DNA of 64,000 bases, taken from positions 458,759 through 522,758 of the forward strand of contig DLST01000010.1 of the NCBI GenBank assembly GCA_002500745.1, in the 5' to 3' direction. Numbering within the stretch: the stretch's first letter is position 1; each line of letters opens with the position of its first letter. The stretch comes from Sphingobacterium sp. UBA7855. GTDB taxonomy: Bacteria > Bacteroidota > Bacteroidia > Sphingobacteriales > Sphingobacteriaceae. The notes under the pieces are model-generated. The model was not told where the DNA came from and did no database searches. It saw only the letters and a list, made by a program, of their open reading frames with translations. The position numbers were made by a program, and so were the translations under genes. Positions 53,535-64,000 of the stretch are shown one piece after another.

Positions 53535-54638
53535 ATGGAAAATACAATAGAAAACGCACCTGAGAAAAAAGGTACAAATAAGAAATTCACCATTGTTTTG
53601 GCTGCACTCATTATTTTCGGTGGGGCTTACGGTGGCTATAAATACTTGCATGGTCAGGCGCACGAAACGACTGATGACGCACAAGTAGAAAAAAACATGA
53701 GTCCGATTATTCCCCGTGTTGGTGGATTCATTTCAAAAGTCTACGTAAAGGACAATGATTTGGTTAAAAAAGGGGATACGTTATTTACCATTGAGAGTCA
53801 AGACTATCAGGTTCGTGTGGACGAGGCATTAGCAGCCTTGGCAGCAGCTCAAAGTAGCTTTGATGTTTCAAAGGCAGATGTATCTGCGTCTTCGGCAAAT
53901 GTAGCGATCTCTGATGCAACGATCCAATCGAATTTAGGCAGCATTGAAGCAGCACGTATCCGTGCGAAACAGGCAAACAATGATTATATCCGCTACCAAA
54001 ACTTATACAATAACCAATCCATTACGAAACAGCAGTACGAGCAGGCATTAACGGCTAAATTGGAAGCCGACAAGCAGGTTGAAATTTTGCAACAGCAACG
54101 CAATGCCAGTGCGTCGCAACGTAATGCAATCGTCAGTAAGACTACAGTGGCTTCAAAACAAACTTCTGTTGCTGAGGCGAATATAAAAAGAGCGAATGCA
54201 CAGCTTGAGGCGGCTAAATTGAACCTTTCTTATACCGCGGTACTTGCATCGGTTGATGGGCAGGTGTCTAACATTAAGGTTCAGCCCGGTCAAATGGTCA
54301 ATCCAGGTCAATCTTTGTTCTACATTGTCGATAATATTGAAACTTGGGTCGTTGCCAACTTTAAAGAGACGCAATTGGAAAAAATGAAGCCTGGTCAAAA
54401 GGTGGGAATCAAAGTGGATGCTTATCCTAATATCGAATTTGAAGGTGAAGTAAATTCTTTCTCACCGGCGACAGGATCGCGTTTTTCTTTATTGCCGCCA
54501 GATAATGCGACTGGTAACTTTGTGAAGACTGTTCAGCGTTTACCTGTAAAAATCAAATTGACAAAAGACAATAAAGCAGAAAATGTGGCTTTGCTCAGAC
54601 CGGGCATGAATGCTGACGTAGATGTGCATGTTCAATAA
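53535..54638 (+). CDS. HlyD/EmrA-type membrane fusion protein
   Basis: A 367-residue inner-membrane-anchored adaptor with one TM helix near 19-38 (FTIVLAALIIFGGAYGGYKYL). Lipoyl-type TTDDAQVEKNMSPIIPRVGGFISKVYVKDNDLVKKGDTLF precedes an alpha-helical hairpin, and AVLASVDGQVSNIKVQPGQMVNPGQSLFYIVDNIETWVVANFKETQLEKMKPGQKV forms the second lipoyl and barrel part. It links the DHA2 pump to TolC. It lies 14 nt after the TolC gene and 2 nt before the MFS gene. Confidence 0.93.
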   Translation: MENTIENAPEKKGTNKKFTIVLAALIIFGGAYGGYKYLHGQAHETTDDAQVEKNMSPIIPRVGGFISKVYVKDNDLVKKGDTLFTIESQDYQVRVDEALAALAAAQSSFDVSKADVSASSANVAISDATIQSNLGSIEAARIRAKQANNDYIRYQNLYNNQSITKQQYEQALTAKLEADKQVEILQQQRNASASQRNAIVSKTTVASKQTSVAEANIKRANAQLEAAKLNLSYTAVLASVDGQVSNIKVQPGQMVNPGQSLFYIVDNIETWVVANFKETQLEKMKPGQKVGIKVDAYPNIEFEGEVNSFSPATGSRFSLLPPDNATGNFVKTVQRLPVKIKLTKDNKAENVALLRPGMNADVDVHVQ

Positions 54639-54640
54639 CT

Positions 54641-56224
54641 ATGGAAAATTTAAATCAACAAGATAGTCTGGTTGAATATGGTTTTCGACGTGTTGTAATT
54701 ACGATTACAGCGGTGCTTTGTGCGCTGTTGGAAATCGTGGATACAACCATCGTCAACGTGGCTCTGAACGACATGAAAGGTTCGTTGGGGGCGACCTTGA
54801 CCGATGTCGCTTGGGTTATTACCGCGTACGCGATCGCCAACGTAATTGTGATTCCGATGACCAGCTGGTTGTCCCAACAATTTGGACGGAGAAATTACTT
54901 TGCTGCGTCTATTATCATATTCACGGTATCTTCATTTTTATGTGGTAACGCGACCAATATTTGGGAGCTTGTTGCATTTCGTTTTATACAAGGGATGGGC
55001 GGTGGAGCTTTGTTGGTAACAGCACAAACCATCATTACAGAAAGTTATCCGAAAGAAAAACGTAGTATGGCTCAGGCCATCTATGGTATGGGGGTTATTA
55101 TTGGTCCTACATTAGGTCCTCCTTTAGGTGGATATATTATCGATAATTTCTCCTGGCCTTATATATTTTATATCAATGTGCCCTTAGGTATTATTGCTAC
55201 ATTGTTGACCTTATCTTTTGTACGCAGCCCCAAATACAGCCAAAAACAATCTGCAAAGGAGGTGGATTGGTTTGGTATGATCTTTTTAATCATGTTTATC
55301 GGTTCTCTTCAATTCGTTTTGGAGCACGGACAGCAGGATGATTGGTTTGACGATCCATTGATTTTAGGCCTATCAATCTTGTCTGTTTTCGGACTATTAT
55401 TCTTTATCTGGCGGGAACTGGTGTACGACAAACCCATTGTTAACTTGCGGGTATTGAAGGATAAGAATTTGCAGGTGGGTGTAGTGATGAGCTTTATCCT
55501 CGGTTTTGGCTTATTCGGCTCGACTTTTATTATTCCAATCTATACCCAGTCGATATTGGGATGGACGGCCACAGACGCAGGTTTGTTATTGTTGCCAAGT
55601 TCGATCATGACCGGTATCATGATGCCTTTTATAGGAAAGATGATCCAAAATGGTGTTCCTCAAAAATATATGGTTGCCGTGGGGCTTAGTATCTTTTTTG
55701 GATTCTGTTTTTGGATGTACAGTCTCATGACCAATGATACGGGATCTGAGCACATGTTTTGGCCCCTGATTCTACGTGGAGTTGGCTTAGGATTGTTGTT
55801 CGTACCTGTCATGACACTCTCACTATCGACATTACATGGTAAGTCAATTGGTGAAGGTGCTGCCTTTACAGGGATGATGCGCCAGTTGGGTGGTTCATTT
55901 GGAATTGCTTTGATCACGACATTTATTGCCCGTGATAGCCAAAAACATCGTGTTGACCTGGTTGCCAATTTAGATCCAAGTAAATTTGATGTGCAACAAC
56001 GGGTGCAACAATTGCAAATGAGTTTTCAGTCGAAAGGCTTTTCGCCTAATGAGGCGCTTGCCAAAGCGCATCAAATATTAGACATGAGTGTGATGAAGCA
56101 AGCGACCGTTTTATCTTATATGGATGTGTTTTTGTATCTCGGGGTTGTCTTTCTGATTTGTGTTCCTTTTGTATTGATGATCAAACAAGGGAAAACACAG
56201 ATCGATATGTCCAGTGTACATTAG
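54641..56224 (+). CDS. EmrB/QacA-type MFS drug exporter (DHA2, 14 TM)
   Basis: A 527-residue transporter with 14 predicted hydrophobic segments. Motifs: VDTTIVNVALNDMKGSLGATLTDVAWVITAY (motif D1-like), FRFIQGMGGGALLVTAQTIITESYPKEKRSMAQAIYGMGVIIGPTLGPPLGGYI (motif C) and WLSQQFGRRNYFAASI (motif A). It exports lipophilic compounds using the proton gradient together with the preceding EmrA- and TolC-like proteins. A strong terminator follows. Confidence 0.95.
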   Translation: MENLNQQDSLVEYGFRRVVITITAVLCALLEIVDTTIVNVALNDMKGSLGATLTDVAWVITAYAIANVIVIPMTSWLSQQFGRRNYFAASIIIFTVSSFLCGNATNIWELVAFRFIQGMGGGALLVTAQTIITESYPKEKRSMAQAIYGMGVIIGPTLGPPLGGYIIDNFSWPYIFYINVPLGIIATLLTLSFVRSPKYSQKQSAKEVDWFGMIFLIMFIGSLQFVLEHGQQDDWFDDPLILGLSILSVFGLLFFIWRELVYDKPIVNLRVLKDKNLQVGVVMSFILGFGLFGSTFIIPIYTQSILGWTATDAGLLLLPSSIMTGIMMPFIGKMIQNGVPQKYMVAVGLSIFFGFCFWMYSLMTNDTGSEHMFWPLILRGVGLGLLFVPVMTLSLSTLHGKSIGEGAAFTGMMRQLGGSFGIALITTFIARDSQKHRVDLVANLDPSKFDVQQRVQQLQMSFQSKGFSPNEALAKAHQILDMSVMKQATVLSYMDVFLYLGVVFLICVPFVLMIKQGKTQIDMSSVH

Positions 56225-56291
56225 TATTGGATTCTTCTGCTGCGCTGTTATCATAGTGCACCATCCGTGAAGAACAATTTATCGTTCAATT

Positions 56292-56334
56292 AAAAAGTCC
56301 TCAAAAAGTGTTTAACTTTTTAAGGACTTTTTTT
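56292..56334. terminator. terminator of the emrAB-like operon
   Basis: AAAAAGTCCT (56292-56301) and AGGACTTTTT (56323-56332) frame an inner AAAAAGT/ACTTTTT stem, a long hairpin with one mismatch and T/A tracts on both strands. It lies 68 nt after the stop. Confidence 0.85.
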
Positions 56335-56430
56335 ATGCACCAAGCAAGCAAGTTCTCTAAACAAAGCCTTTTGAAGAGCTTTTCCGCGTGGATGACAGAT
56401 GCAGTCAACTTGATGCGGTATTACGGTCAA

Positions 56431-57585
56431 TTATTTATCTGCTGCTGTAACTAAGTCTGCAAATGATTGGCAATAGGATCTAGCCATAATATCCCAGCTA
56501 TATTGTTTTAAGGTATTCTGTTTAAATTGTAGGCTTAGCTTTTTATAGTGGACTGGATCTGCTAAGATGGCTTGAAGTTGTTCGATCCATGCGTGTTGGT
56601 TTTCGCTTGGCAGGACAAGCCCATTGTAATTGTGTGTAACGGCGCTCGTAATTCCTTCTAATTCGGCGGCGACAACAATTGTGCCTGCTGTGGAAGCTTC
56701 TAGGCAGACGAGCCCAAAGCCTTCCATATCACCGGCCACTTCAATATTGGGCATCAAAAAGGCCTGTGCGTTGGTCAGAAGGCTTTGCAGTTGTTCGAAT
56801 GGAACTTTTCCAAGATGTTCAATTTTTTCGGGGTATGCTTTCAGTAATTTTCGGATGGCCCCTTGATCGGTGGGAAATCCTAGGAATAGGGTGATTAAAT
56901 GATTTATCTTTTTTGGTGTAAGCTGCAATAGGCGTTCTTTCCATGTCGGTTTTTGATCGAATGGCCCCACCATTAGTAATTTGAAATCGCACTGAATCGC
57001 GGGGATGACATGTTTCATCAACCACGAGAAGCCCTTCCGCTTAACAGGGCGTCCCAAAGTGATAAAATAGGGCCTGCTTTCGCAGGTTGGTTCATTGTTT
57101 TGAGTGGAGCAGTGTATCGGATCTACACCGTTGGGTATAACAATAATTTTGGATGGATCGATACCACGTAACTGGGCGGCGGCGGCGGTAGCTTGGCTCA
57201 CCGCAATAAGCTGATCAAATGTATTAAACCGCGGTATGATCTTACGTTGAAAATAACGAAGTGGAAAAACGATATCCAGACCGTGAAGCGTGACAGCACG
57301 TTTTAAATGGGTATATCCTTTATGAAAAGAGGCTAAGGACGCAATTAATCCATCGTTAAAGTGGATAAGCTTGATGCCGGGGTTATCGTTAATTTTGGCG
57401 AGAATGCGGCGATTCAGCTGGAAGAAGAAGGCTAAAAGAGGTTCCTTATTGTCATAGACTAAGGTGTGTACCTTCAAGTAAAGAGCTGCGGTATTGATGA
57501 GTTCAAAGCTTTGCTTTTCCATACCGCCAACACTTGGGGGATATTTGTGGCTGACAAATAGTATTTCTATTTCAGATGGGGACAT
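56431..57585 (-). CDS. GT4 glycosyltransferase
   Basis: A 384-residue GT-B fold enzyme. Visible motifs: VGGMEKQSFELIN, HGLDIVFPLRYFQRKIIPRF, IVIPNGVDPIHC, ITLGRPVKRKGFSWLMKHV and the donor-site GFGLVCLEASTAGTIVVAAELEGITSAV with E-x7-E geometry. It lacks a signal peptide and TM segments, so it is cytosolic or peripheral. Its start overlaps the end of the flippase-like gene by 14 nt. Probable sugar addition to a lipid or polysaccharide; the donor and acceptor are unknown. Confidence 0.88.
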   Translation of the reverse strand: MSPSEIEILFVSHKYPPSVGGMEKQSFELINTAALYLKVHTLVYDNKEPLLAFFFQLNRRILAKINDNPGIKLIHFNDGLIASLASFHKGYTHLKRAVTLHGLDIVFPLRYFQRKIIPRFNTFDQLIAVSQATAAAAQLRGIDPSKIIVIPNGVDPIHCSTQNNEPTCESRPYFITLGRPVKRKGFSWLMKHVIPAIQCDFKLLMVGPFDQKPTWKERLLQLTPKKINHLITLFLGFPTDQGAIRKLLKAYPEKIEHLGKVPFEQLQSLLTNAQAFLMPNIEVAGDMEGFGLVCLEASTAGTIVVAAELEGITSAVTHNYNGLVLPSENQHAWIEQLQAILADPVHYKKLSLQFKQNTLKQYSWDIMARSYCQSFADLVTAADK

Positions 57586-58573
57586 GAACTGGTTTCTTTT
57601 TGATGCATAGATAAAATATAAAACCCAGCGCTACCCAGATAAGCTGTCGGCCGCGACGTAATAATGAAGCACTGAGCCAAATACTACCTCCTGTAATACC
57701 GATCATATGGAGTAGGAGCTTATTGGCGATTTCTTCAATACCCAGTTGCCCTGGAATAAAAGCACCGATGCTTTTCAGCACAATGACACTCATATCTACT
57801 ATTAAACCATGTATTGGTAGAACTGCGACACCCAAAAATTTTAGAATATAATAGAATTCAAGGCTGCCAATAATCCAATGTAGTGCAAAAAGTAAGTAAG
57901 AATACCAAAAAACCTTATTTTGATGTTTATAAAAGTCTTTTACACTCCAAAGTAGTGATTGAACATGCGCTTGTGCTTTTCCAAAAGGTGTTGCTGTTGA
58001 AGCCTTGGTTTGTGAGGGAATTTTTGCAGCTATTAACCAGTAAAGTATCAAGATCATCAAAAGAAATAAAAATAGACAGATCATATAAATTACTGGGCCT
58101 GCGTAGCGTATAATTTCATTTTTTAAAGGAGAAAATATCAACCAAATCATAGCAATAAAAAAGAGTGTCAATTGAGACAGTACGGCAGTAATACGGGATA
58201 TTGCAACCGAATTTAATCCTTCTTTTAAAGGAATGTCATAACGGGTTATCAATTGTGCCTTTAATAAATCGCCACCGATAATGCTTGTGGGATTGAATAG
58301 TCCAACGGTTTCCCCGATTTGACGGACGGCAAAGAGTTCGAGCAGATTGACCTTCTTTTTTGCAGGGCCTAAACATATCCACCAAGCTAATGTACCTAAA
58401 AAATAGGCCGCGCAAGTTGTAAACAAAATAACGATGAAGCGATAACCAACAGAGGAGAGCTCTTTTTTCAACGCATTTAAATCGCTTTTCGCTAAAAAGA
58501 TCGTGATGGACGCCAGAATCAAAAGTAAAAAAACACCTTTGATGAGTTGGCTTGGGTTTGTTAATTTGCCCAT
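57572..58573 (-). CDS. LPG-synthase-TM/flippase-like membrane protein
   Basis: A 333-residue multi-pass protein with about eight TM segments resembling the lysylphosphatidylglycerol synthase transmembrane domain (UPF0104/AglD type). Characteristic features are GETVGLFNPTSIIGGDLLKAQLITRYDIPLKEGLNSVAISRITAVLSQLTLF and GAFIPGQLGIEEIANKLLLHMIGI. Family members are often paired with glycosyltransferases and are thought to flip or process lipid-linked sugars. Overlaps with both neighbouring glycosyltransferase genes (13-14 nt) show a tight operon. Confidence 0.82.
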   Translation of the reverse strand: MGKLTNPSQLIKGVFLLLILASITIFLAKSDLNALKKELSSVGYRFIVILFTTCAAYFLGTLAWWICLGPAKKKVNLLELFAVRQIGETVGLFNPTSIIGGDLLKAQLITRYDIPLKEGLNSVAISRITAVLSQLTLFFIAMIWLIFSPLKNEIIRYAGPVIYMICLFLFLLMILILYWLIAAKIPSQTKASTATPFGKAQAHVQSLLWSVKDFYKHQNKVFWYSYLLFALHWIIGSLEFYYILKFLGVAVLPIHGLIVDMSVIVLKSIGAFIPGQLGIEEIANKLLLHMIGITGGSIWLSASLLRRGRQLIWVALGFIFYLCIKKKPVHVPI

Positions 58574-59736
58574 GCCAAATCGACTTCCTGTGTTTTGTCT
58601 ATCAATAGTTCAATGTCATTAAAATAGCGTCCAGCTAGTCTATTCCAATCCAGTTGCCCAACATAGGATAGACCTTCAATGACGAGATTACTTTTTAAGC
58701 TTGCGTCGGAGAGAATTTTTTTGAGGTAGTAAACATATCCAGCCGCATTTTCAGGTTGACACTTAAATCCATTTTTTCCGTGCTGAATCAAGGACGCCGA
58801 GCCTCCGCCGTTGGCGATAACACAAGGAAGTCCGGATGCTAATGCTTCGACGACGACGTTTCCATACGTTTCTGAGACCGACGGAAAAACAAAGACATCG
58901 GCCGAAGCATATAAAATTGCGAGCTCATCATGGCTTTTCTTTCCTAAGAAAATGGCTTTAGGCATCTCTTGCATCGCAATTATTTTGGCTGTTCCTTCAC
59001 CGACAACAATGAAATTATAGTCGAGGTTTTGGGCATGTATCTGTTGATAGATTTCAATAAGCGTTTTAATATTTTTTTCCCAGACGATACGACTGACAAA
59101 AAGGATTGTTGGTTTGTCATTCTTTGTGATGGTCTGCAGTTGAGATAGATTCTTTTTTTGGGGGTTAAACAGAGCTGTGTCTATTCCTCTTTGCCAGAGC
59201 TTTAATCCTTCTTGTTGTAAGCCGATCTGCTGTAATTCATTTAGAATGGATTTGGTCGGTACATAGACAATATCACATTTATTGTAAAAGTTATTCATTG
59301 CTTTTTTTATCCATTGTTCAGTCGGTTTGACTAAGGGTAATATGTTTTTGAAATAATAGGCGATGTATGAAATGAAGTGTGTATGATAGATTGTAAGGAC
59401 AGGAATACCTTTCCGTTTGGCATAATTTAAAGCAAAAAAACCTAAAAGGGAAGGAGTTGCAATATGGATCATGTCGGGAGCAAATTTATCTAAGGCGAGC
59501 TCCAGTTTCTTTTTAATAAGCTGTGGAATAGCGAGACAATAATCGTCATTGACCGGTATTTTGAATGTGGGAACCTTGTAAGAATGGAAATTTCGAAATT
59601 GCGTAGGGCCGCCGCCATAAATAAAGAAATAGTCATATTTCTGCTGGTCTATACGGTTTATCAACTGAAACATTGTCCGTGATGCACCGTCAAAATCCTC
59701 GACGAGTATCTCTGTAAAGAAGGCTACCTTTCTCAT
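58561..59736 (-). CDS. GT4 glycosyltransferase (mannosyl/glucosyl diacylglycerol-transferase-like)
   Basis: A 391-residue GT-B enzyme, first gene of the operon. Features: VAFFTEILVEDFDGASRTMFQLINRID, TIYHTHFISYIAYYFKNILP (the HTH/TYHTH pattern of MgtA/PimB-like enzymes), WQRGIDTALFNP, ILFVSRIVWEKNIKTLIE and the donor site FPSVSETYGNVVVEALASGLPCVIANGGGSASLI. Such enzymes transfer a hexose to diacylglycerol or a lipid carrier, which would fit the membrane partner next to it. Substrates are inferred from similarity only. Confidence 0.88.
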   Translation of the reverse strand: MRKVAFFTEILVEDFDGASRTMFQLINRIDQQKYDYFFIYGGGPTQFRNFHSYKVPTFKIPVNDDYCLAIPQLIKKKLELALDKFAPDMIHIATPSLLGFFALNYAKRKGIPVLTIYHTHFISYIAYYFKNILPLVKPTEQWIKKAMNNFYNKCDIVYVPTKSILNELQQIGLQQEGLKLWQRGIDTALFNPQKKNLSQLQTITKNDKPTILFVSRIVWEKNIKTLIEIYQQIHAQNLDYNFIVVGEGTAKIIAMQEMPKAIFLGKKSHDELAILYASADVFVFPSVSETYGNVVVEALASGLPCVIANGGGSASLIQHGKNGFKCQPENAAGYVYYLKKILSDASLKSNLVIEGLSYVGQLDWNRLAGRYFNDIELLIDKTQEVDLAWAN

Positions 59737-59882
59737 GTTATTCTTATTAGGGGTTGTATAAAAATAGTTGAAAGCTTTAACCCCTATGCTATGCAGGTAT
59801 TAACCTTTTGTCATTATAGTGTTTATAAATTATTAGCTTTTAATGATTTGTGTATAATTATTAAAAGTAGAATTAATTGAAT

Positions 59883-60926
59883 ATGATAACAGAGCTAATG
59901 TGGGTGGAGTACCTTTGGAGTGAACAAAATATTCAGTCCATGCTATTAGATCTATTGTTCGAAAAAAAAATTGGACCCAAGGGTTTTCGAAAGATTGTCA
60001 TCTTATTTATCTGTGCGTCTGCCGGTGTCATGTTGGGTTTTAAGTTGAAGCCAAAACAACAGCCGAAGTTCAGTAATTCGGTGTATGCAGCTATGCCGGA
60101 GGCGACATACGGAAAGCTAAATTTGTTAACATACAATATAGCTGGCCTTCCTGAATTGATTTCCAGTGCTGTAACCGAGCGGTCTTCCAGTATTAGGTCG
60201 ATCGGCAATCGGATCAATGCGTTTGATATTGTCAATGTACAGGAGGATTTTAACTACAACAAGTTTCTTTACAGCGAAAATAAGCATAGCTACCGAACGG
60301 CAAATATGGGTGGAGTACCTTTTGGAGACGGACTGAGTACACTTTCAAAATATCCGATCGTAGAGTTTGAGCGAATAAGCTGGACCGATTGCAATGGTGC
60401 AGATTGTCTGACGCCTAAAGGCTTTTCTTATGCTCGAATTCAATTGGCCAAGGCAGTATTTATTGATGTTTATAATGTACATGCGACAGCGCAGGATGAT
60501 CAGAATGCAACGATTGCCCGGCAGAAGAATATAAATCAGCTAAAAGCCTATATCAAAAAGTATTCGGCTGGCAGACCACTTTTGATTATGGGTGACTTTA
60601 ATGCACATTATGCTTACGAGCTGGATAACATCGGTTCTTTTCAGAAGGACTTAGGTTTGGTAGATGCATGGGTAAGTTTACGCAACAAAGGTGATATTCC
60701 CGGGCATAAAGTGAATTTTGAAGCGAAAACAGCATTGGAGTTGACAGAGGATTGCGAAGGTATTGATAAAATTTACTATCGCAATAACCATCTTTTGCTA
60801 TTTGAGGCAAAGAATTATCAGGTTCAAAAAAAGCTTTTTCAAAACGAAAAGGGCCAAGATTTATCCGACCATTGTGCGGTGTCCTTACAATTAGGTTGGC
60901 GTGTTGTCAAACCTTCGGTTCAGTAA
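59883..60926 (+). CDS. endonuclease/exonuclease/phosphatase family protein, membrane-anchored or exported
   Basis: A 347-residue protein from the ATG at 59883; the ATG at 59940 (MLLDLLFEKK) is also possible and removes an odd N-terminal segment. A hydrophobic helix (VILFICASAGVMLGF, about 38-54) suggests a signal anchor or signal peptide. The EEP fold (DNase I-like) shows NLLTYNIAGLP, IVNVQED (catalytic Glu), YNVHATA, MGDFNAHY (G-D-x-N) and LSDHCAVSLQL (D-H). Relatives include sphingomyelinases and nucleases, so the substrate is open. Confidence 0.8.
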   Translation: MITELMWVEYLWSEQNIQSMLLDLLFEKKIGPKGFRKIVILFICASAGVMLGFKLKPKQQPKFSNSVYAAMPEATYGKLNLLTYNIAGLPELISSAVTERSSSIRSIGNRINAFDIVNVQEDFNYNKFLYSENKHSYRTANMGGVPFGDGLSTLSKYPIVEFERISWTDCNGADCLTPKGFSYARIQLAKAVFIDVYNVHATAQDDQNATIARQKNINQLKAYIKKYSAGRPLLIMGDFNAHYAYELDNIGSFQKDLGLVDAWVSLRNKGDIPGHKVNFEAKTALELTEDCEGIDKIYYRNNHLLLFEAKNYQVQKKLFQNEKGQDLSDHCAVSLQLGWRVVKPSVQ

Positions 60927-60966
60927 AGTAAAACTTTCTCAATTCTTTCATATCAATCGCGATTAG

Positions 60967-60989
60967 CACTGAACCCCTCAGTGTTTTTT
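60967..60989 (+). terminator. terminator of the EEP gene
   Basis: CACTGA (60967-60972) pairs with TCAGTG (60978-60983) around ACCCC, then six T (60984-60989). It lies 40 nt after the stop. Confidence 0.8.
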
Positions 60990-60999
60990 AATGGACATC

Positions 61000-61029
61000 A
61001 AAAAAGCCCCATAAAATGAATTATGGAGC
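61000..61029 (-). terminator. terminator of the ABC-F gene
   Basis: On the minus strand GCTCCATAA (61029-61021) pairs with TTATGGGGC (61014-61006), with one G-U pair, followed by a U run (61005-61000). It stops transcripts of the convergent ABC-F gene. Confidence 0.75.
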
Positions 61030-61054
61030 CTTTATTAAATTGGGATAAATTATC

Positions 61055-62710
<1,656 letters not shown>

Positions 62711-62940
62711 TTAACTATTTACGGTGATCAGTTTCAGGAGAAATTGAGGAGAGTAATGTCGGGGAAATCAACTGTTTTTAGCTTCTTTTGAAAATCTGTT
62801 TGCTGTGAAATTTCAATGGATGAATAGGATCGTTGAAATGACGTGTGAAATCCGGTAATGTGTGCAAACAATGAATTAATAAATTATAAATATTGTGTTG
62901 GTGATTTAAATTGGCTTCTTTTTTGTGGACAAGAGCTGAA

Positions 62941-63933
62941 ATGAAATCAATTATGAAAAGAAATAGAATAACCGGTGTCGTTATACTTACAGTTGCTTTT
63001 TTATTTAATATCCAAGGAGCCTCGGCTCAATTTGGAGGGCTATTGGATAAGGCAAGCAAAGCCGTTGCTTCCAAGGGAAGCAAAATGTTGGGTTTGGATA
63101 AACTGCTAAAGGAACCAGAAGCGATTAGTACAAGTTTTGAGGATGTAAATAGGAAGGGGGAGCAAATGCCCGATTTTCAAAATACGGCTGTTTATAAACC
63201 TTTAGAAAATTTGCAAAAGAATGGCAATGATGGTTACGTATTGGAGGCTGGACATTTTGAAATGACCAATAAGAGCTATTGCTTGAAAGCAGGTACTTAT
63301 GCGCCTTCGAAAGGTGATGGATATATGTATGCACCTACATTGGGCAAGAAGAGAGAAGTGGTCATTGCAATTTTGAAAAGTGCTGAAAAGCACCCGGAAG
63401 TTGCACAATCTGATATACAGATGCTATTGTGGACGATCATAGCGAAGACAAAATTTATTGATTATTCGGGTCCGGTGAAAGAGACAGCCTTAAAATTGCT
63501 TACAGCTGAACAAATTTTGCATTTGGAAGGTGGTGCGCTCGGCGTTTTGCCATTCGATGTTGTCCAAAAGGCAAAAGACCAAATGCCTCCTGCAGTACAG
63601 ACAATCTTTGAAGCGGAAAATAATATTCGGCAGCTAGTTTCCTCAGGAAACTATTCGTACGCTGATTTTGAACAATATGCAATCTTAGCTGGTATGGCTG
63701 AACCTCGTACGGACGTGCCAAGTGGTATTTGGACGCTTCACCCCGATGGTTATTATGTTCGCTATTTTCCAAGTGGTTATGCGATTACCAAAGTTCAGGT
63801 GTATGTCCCTCAAGAGTTGATTACAAAATTGAATGGCAAGAAGCTTGTATACGATGCAGCAGACGATATTGCATGTCCGGCAAATACGGGATCGCAACGA
63901 TTAGCACAAACGAATGAACCGATTCGTGATTAA
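62941..63933 (+). CDS. exported protein of unknown function
   Basis: A 330-residue protein from the ATG at 62941; an alternative ATG lies at 62953 and the open frame reaches back to a TTG at 62911. The signal peptide ends GASA-Q. The mature part begins with an amphipathic stretch (FGGLLDKASKAVASKGSKMLGLDKLL). Mid-protein EAGHFEMTNKSYCLKAGTYAPSKGDGYMYAPTLGKKREVV and a helical region (ILKSAEKHPEVAQSDIQMLLWTIIAKTKF) are recognisable as a conserved pattern, but I cannot name the family. The C-terminus SQRLAQTNEPIRD is polar. The 260-nt upstream region shows nothing recognisable. Confidence 0.65.
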   Translation: MKSIMKRNRITGVVILTVAFLFNIQGASAQFGGLLDKASKAVASKGSKMLGLDKLLKEPEAISTSFEDVNRKGEQMPDFQNTAVYKPLENLQKNGNDGYVLEAGHFEMTNKSYCLKAGTYAPSKGDGYMYAPTLGKKREVVIAILKSAEKHPEVAQSDIQMLLWTIIAKTKFIDYSGPVKETALKLLTAEQILHLEGGALGVLPFDVVQKAKDQMPPAVQTIFEAENNIRQLVSSGNYSYADFEQYAILAGMAEPRTDVPSGIWTLHPDGYYVRYFPSGYAITKVQVYVPQELITKLNGKKLVYDAADDIACPANTGSQRLAQTNEPIRD

Positions 63934-64000
63934 TATGTTGAGTCATTGAAAGTTTGATGGGAAGTGAAGGGGATGTGGAAGGAAATTTAATGAATAAGGG

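Overview
The window looks like a chromosomal segment of a Bacteroidota bacterium, most likely a Sphingobacteriaceae member close to Sphingobacterium or Pedobacter. This rests on low-to-moderate GC, many upstream regions with the Bacteroidota -7 promoter motif TAnnTTTG, weak Shine-Dalgarno signals, and families typical of the group (DUF4846 and DUF1573 lipoproteins, a GH18/NodB/GT2 fusion, NodT-type outer membrane factors, the short AMP nucleosidase). I see no rRNA, tRNA, CRISPR array, prophage or intact insertion sequence.

Left part (1-16 kb): a cold-shock-like protein, a GNAT acetyltransferase, an SRPBCC protein and a two-TM protein are followed by a gene-free, AT-rich tract of about 1.5 kb (2296-3794) holding several inverted repeats. 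Then come a DUF4846 lipoprotein, the 1140-residue GH18/NodB/GT2 protein, NAD(P)HX repair (nnr), acetyltransferases, and a convergent, 3'-overlapping pair: a GT4 fused to a carbohydrate-active-like C-terminal domain, and a GH130 enzyme. pepD follows.

Middle part (16-40 kb): a probable amino-acid or dipeptide catabolic run (GntP permease, RidA, D-threonine-aldolase-like PLP enzyme, M19 dipeptidase, and an MFS carrier broken by one extra T in a T9 run). Next is an MsbA-like ABC exporter, then a leucine-dehydrogenase-like protein with nusB, a DUF1573 lipoprotein and yajC. An HTH/DUF2975 pair precedes housekeeping genes: ybbR-like, coaE, an MBL hydrolase, dinB, a dipeptidyl-peptidase IV, dxr, rseP, a YwbE-like gene and a stand-alone response regulator.

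Right part (40-64 kb): an RND tripartite efflux operon, amn, clpP-clpX, a small HsdR-N nuclease-like gene divergent from holA, a TetR-controlled EmrAB/TolC operon with two operator-like palindromes over its promoter, a GT4/flippase-like/GT4 operon, a secreted or anchored endonuclease/exonuclease/phosphatase protein, an ABC-F ATPase and a secreted hypothetical protein.

Four points deserve follow-up. Six genes have a TAnnTTTG box ending only 3-4 nt before the start codon, which suggests leaderless transcripts. The leucine-dehydrogenase-like enzyme has Ser in place of the usual GGGK catalytic lysine. Similar palindromes lie upstream of both efflux operons. The 1.5 kb non-coding tract contains a 56-nt near-perfect palindrome. 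All family assignments come from reading the sequence; no database search was run.
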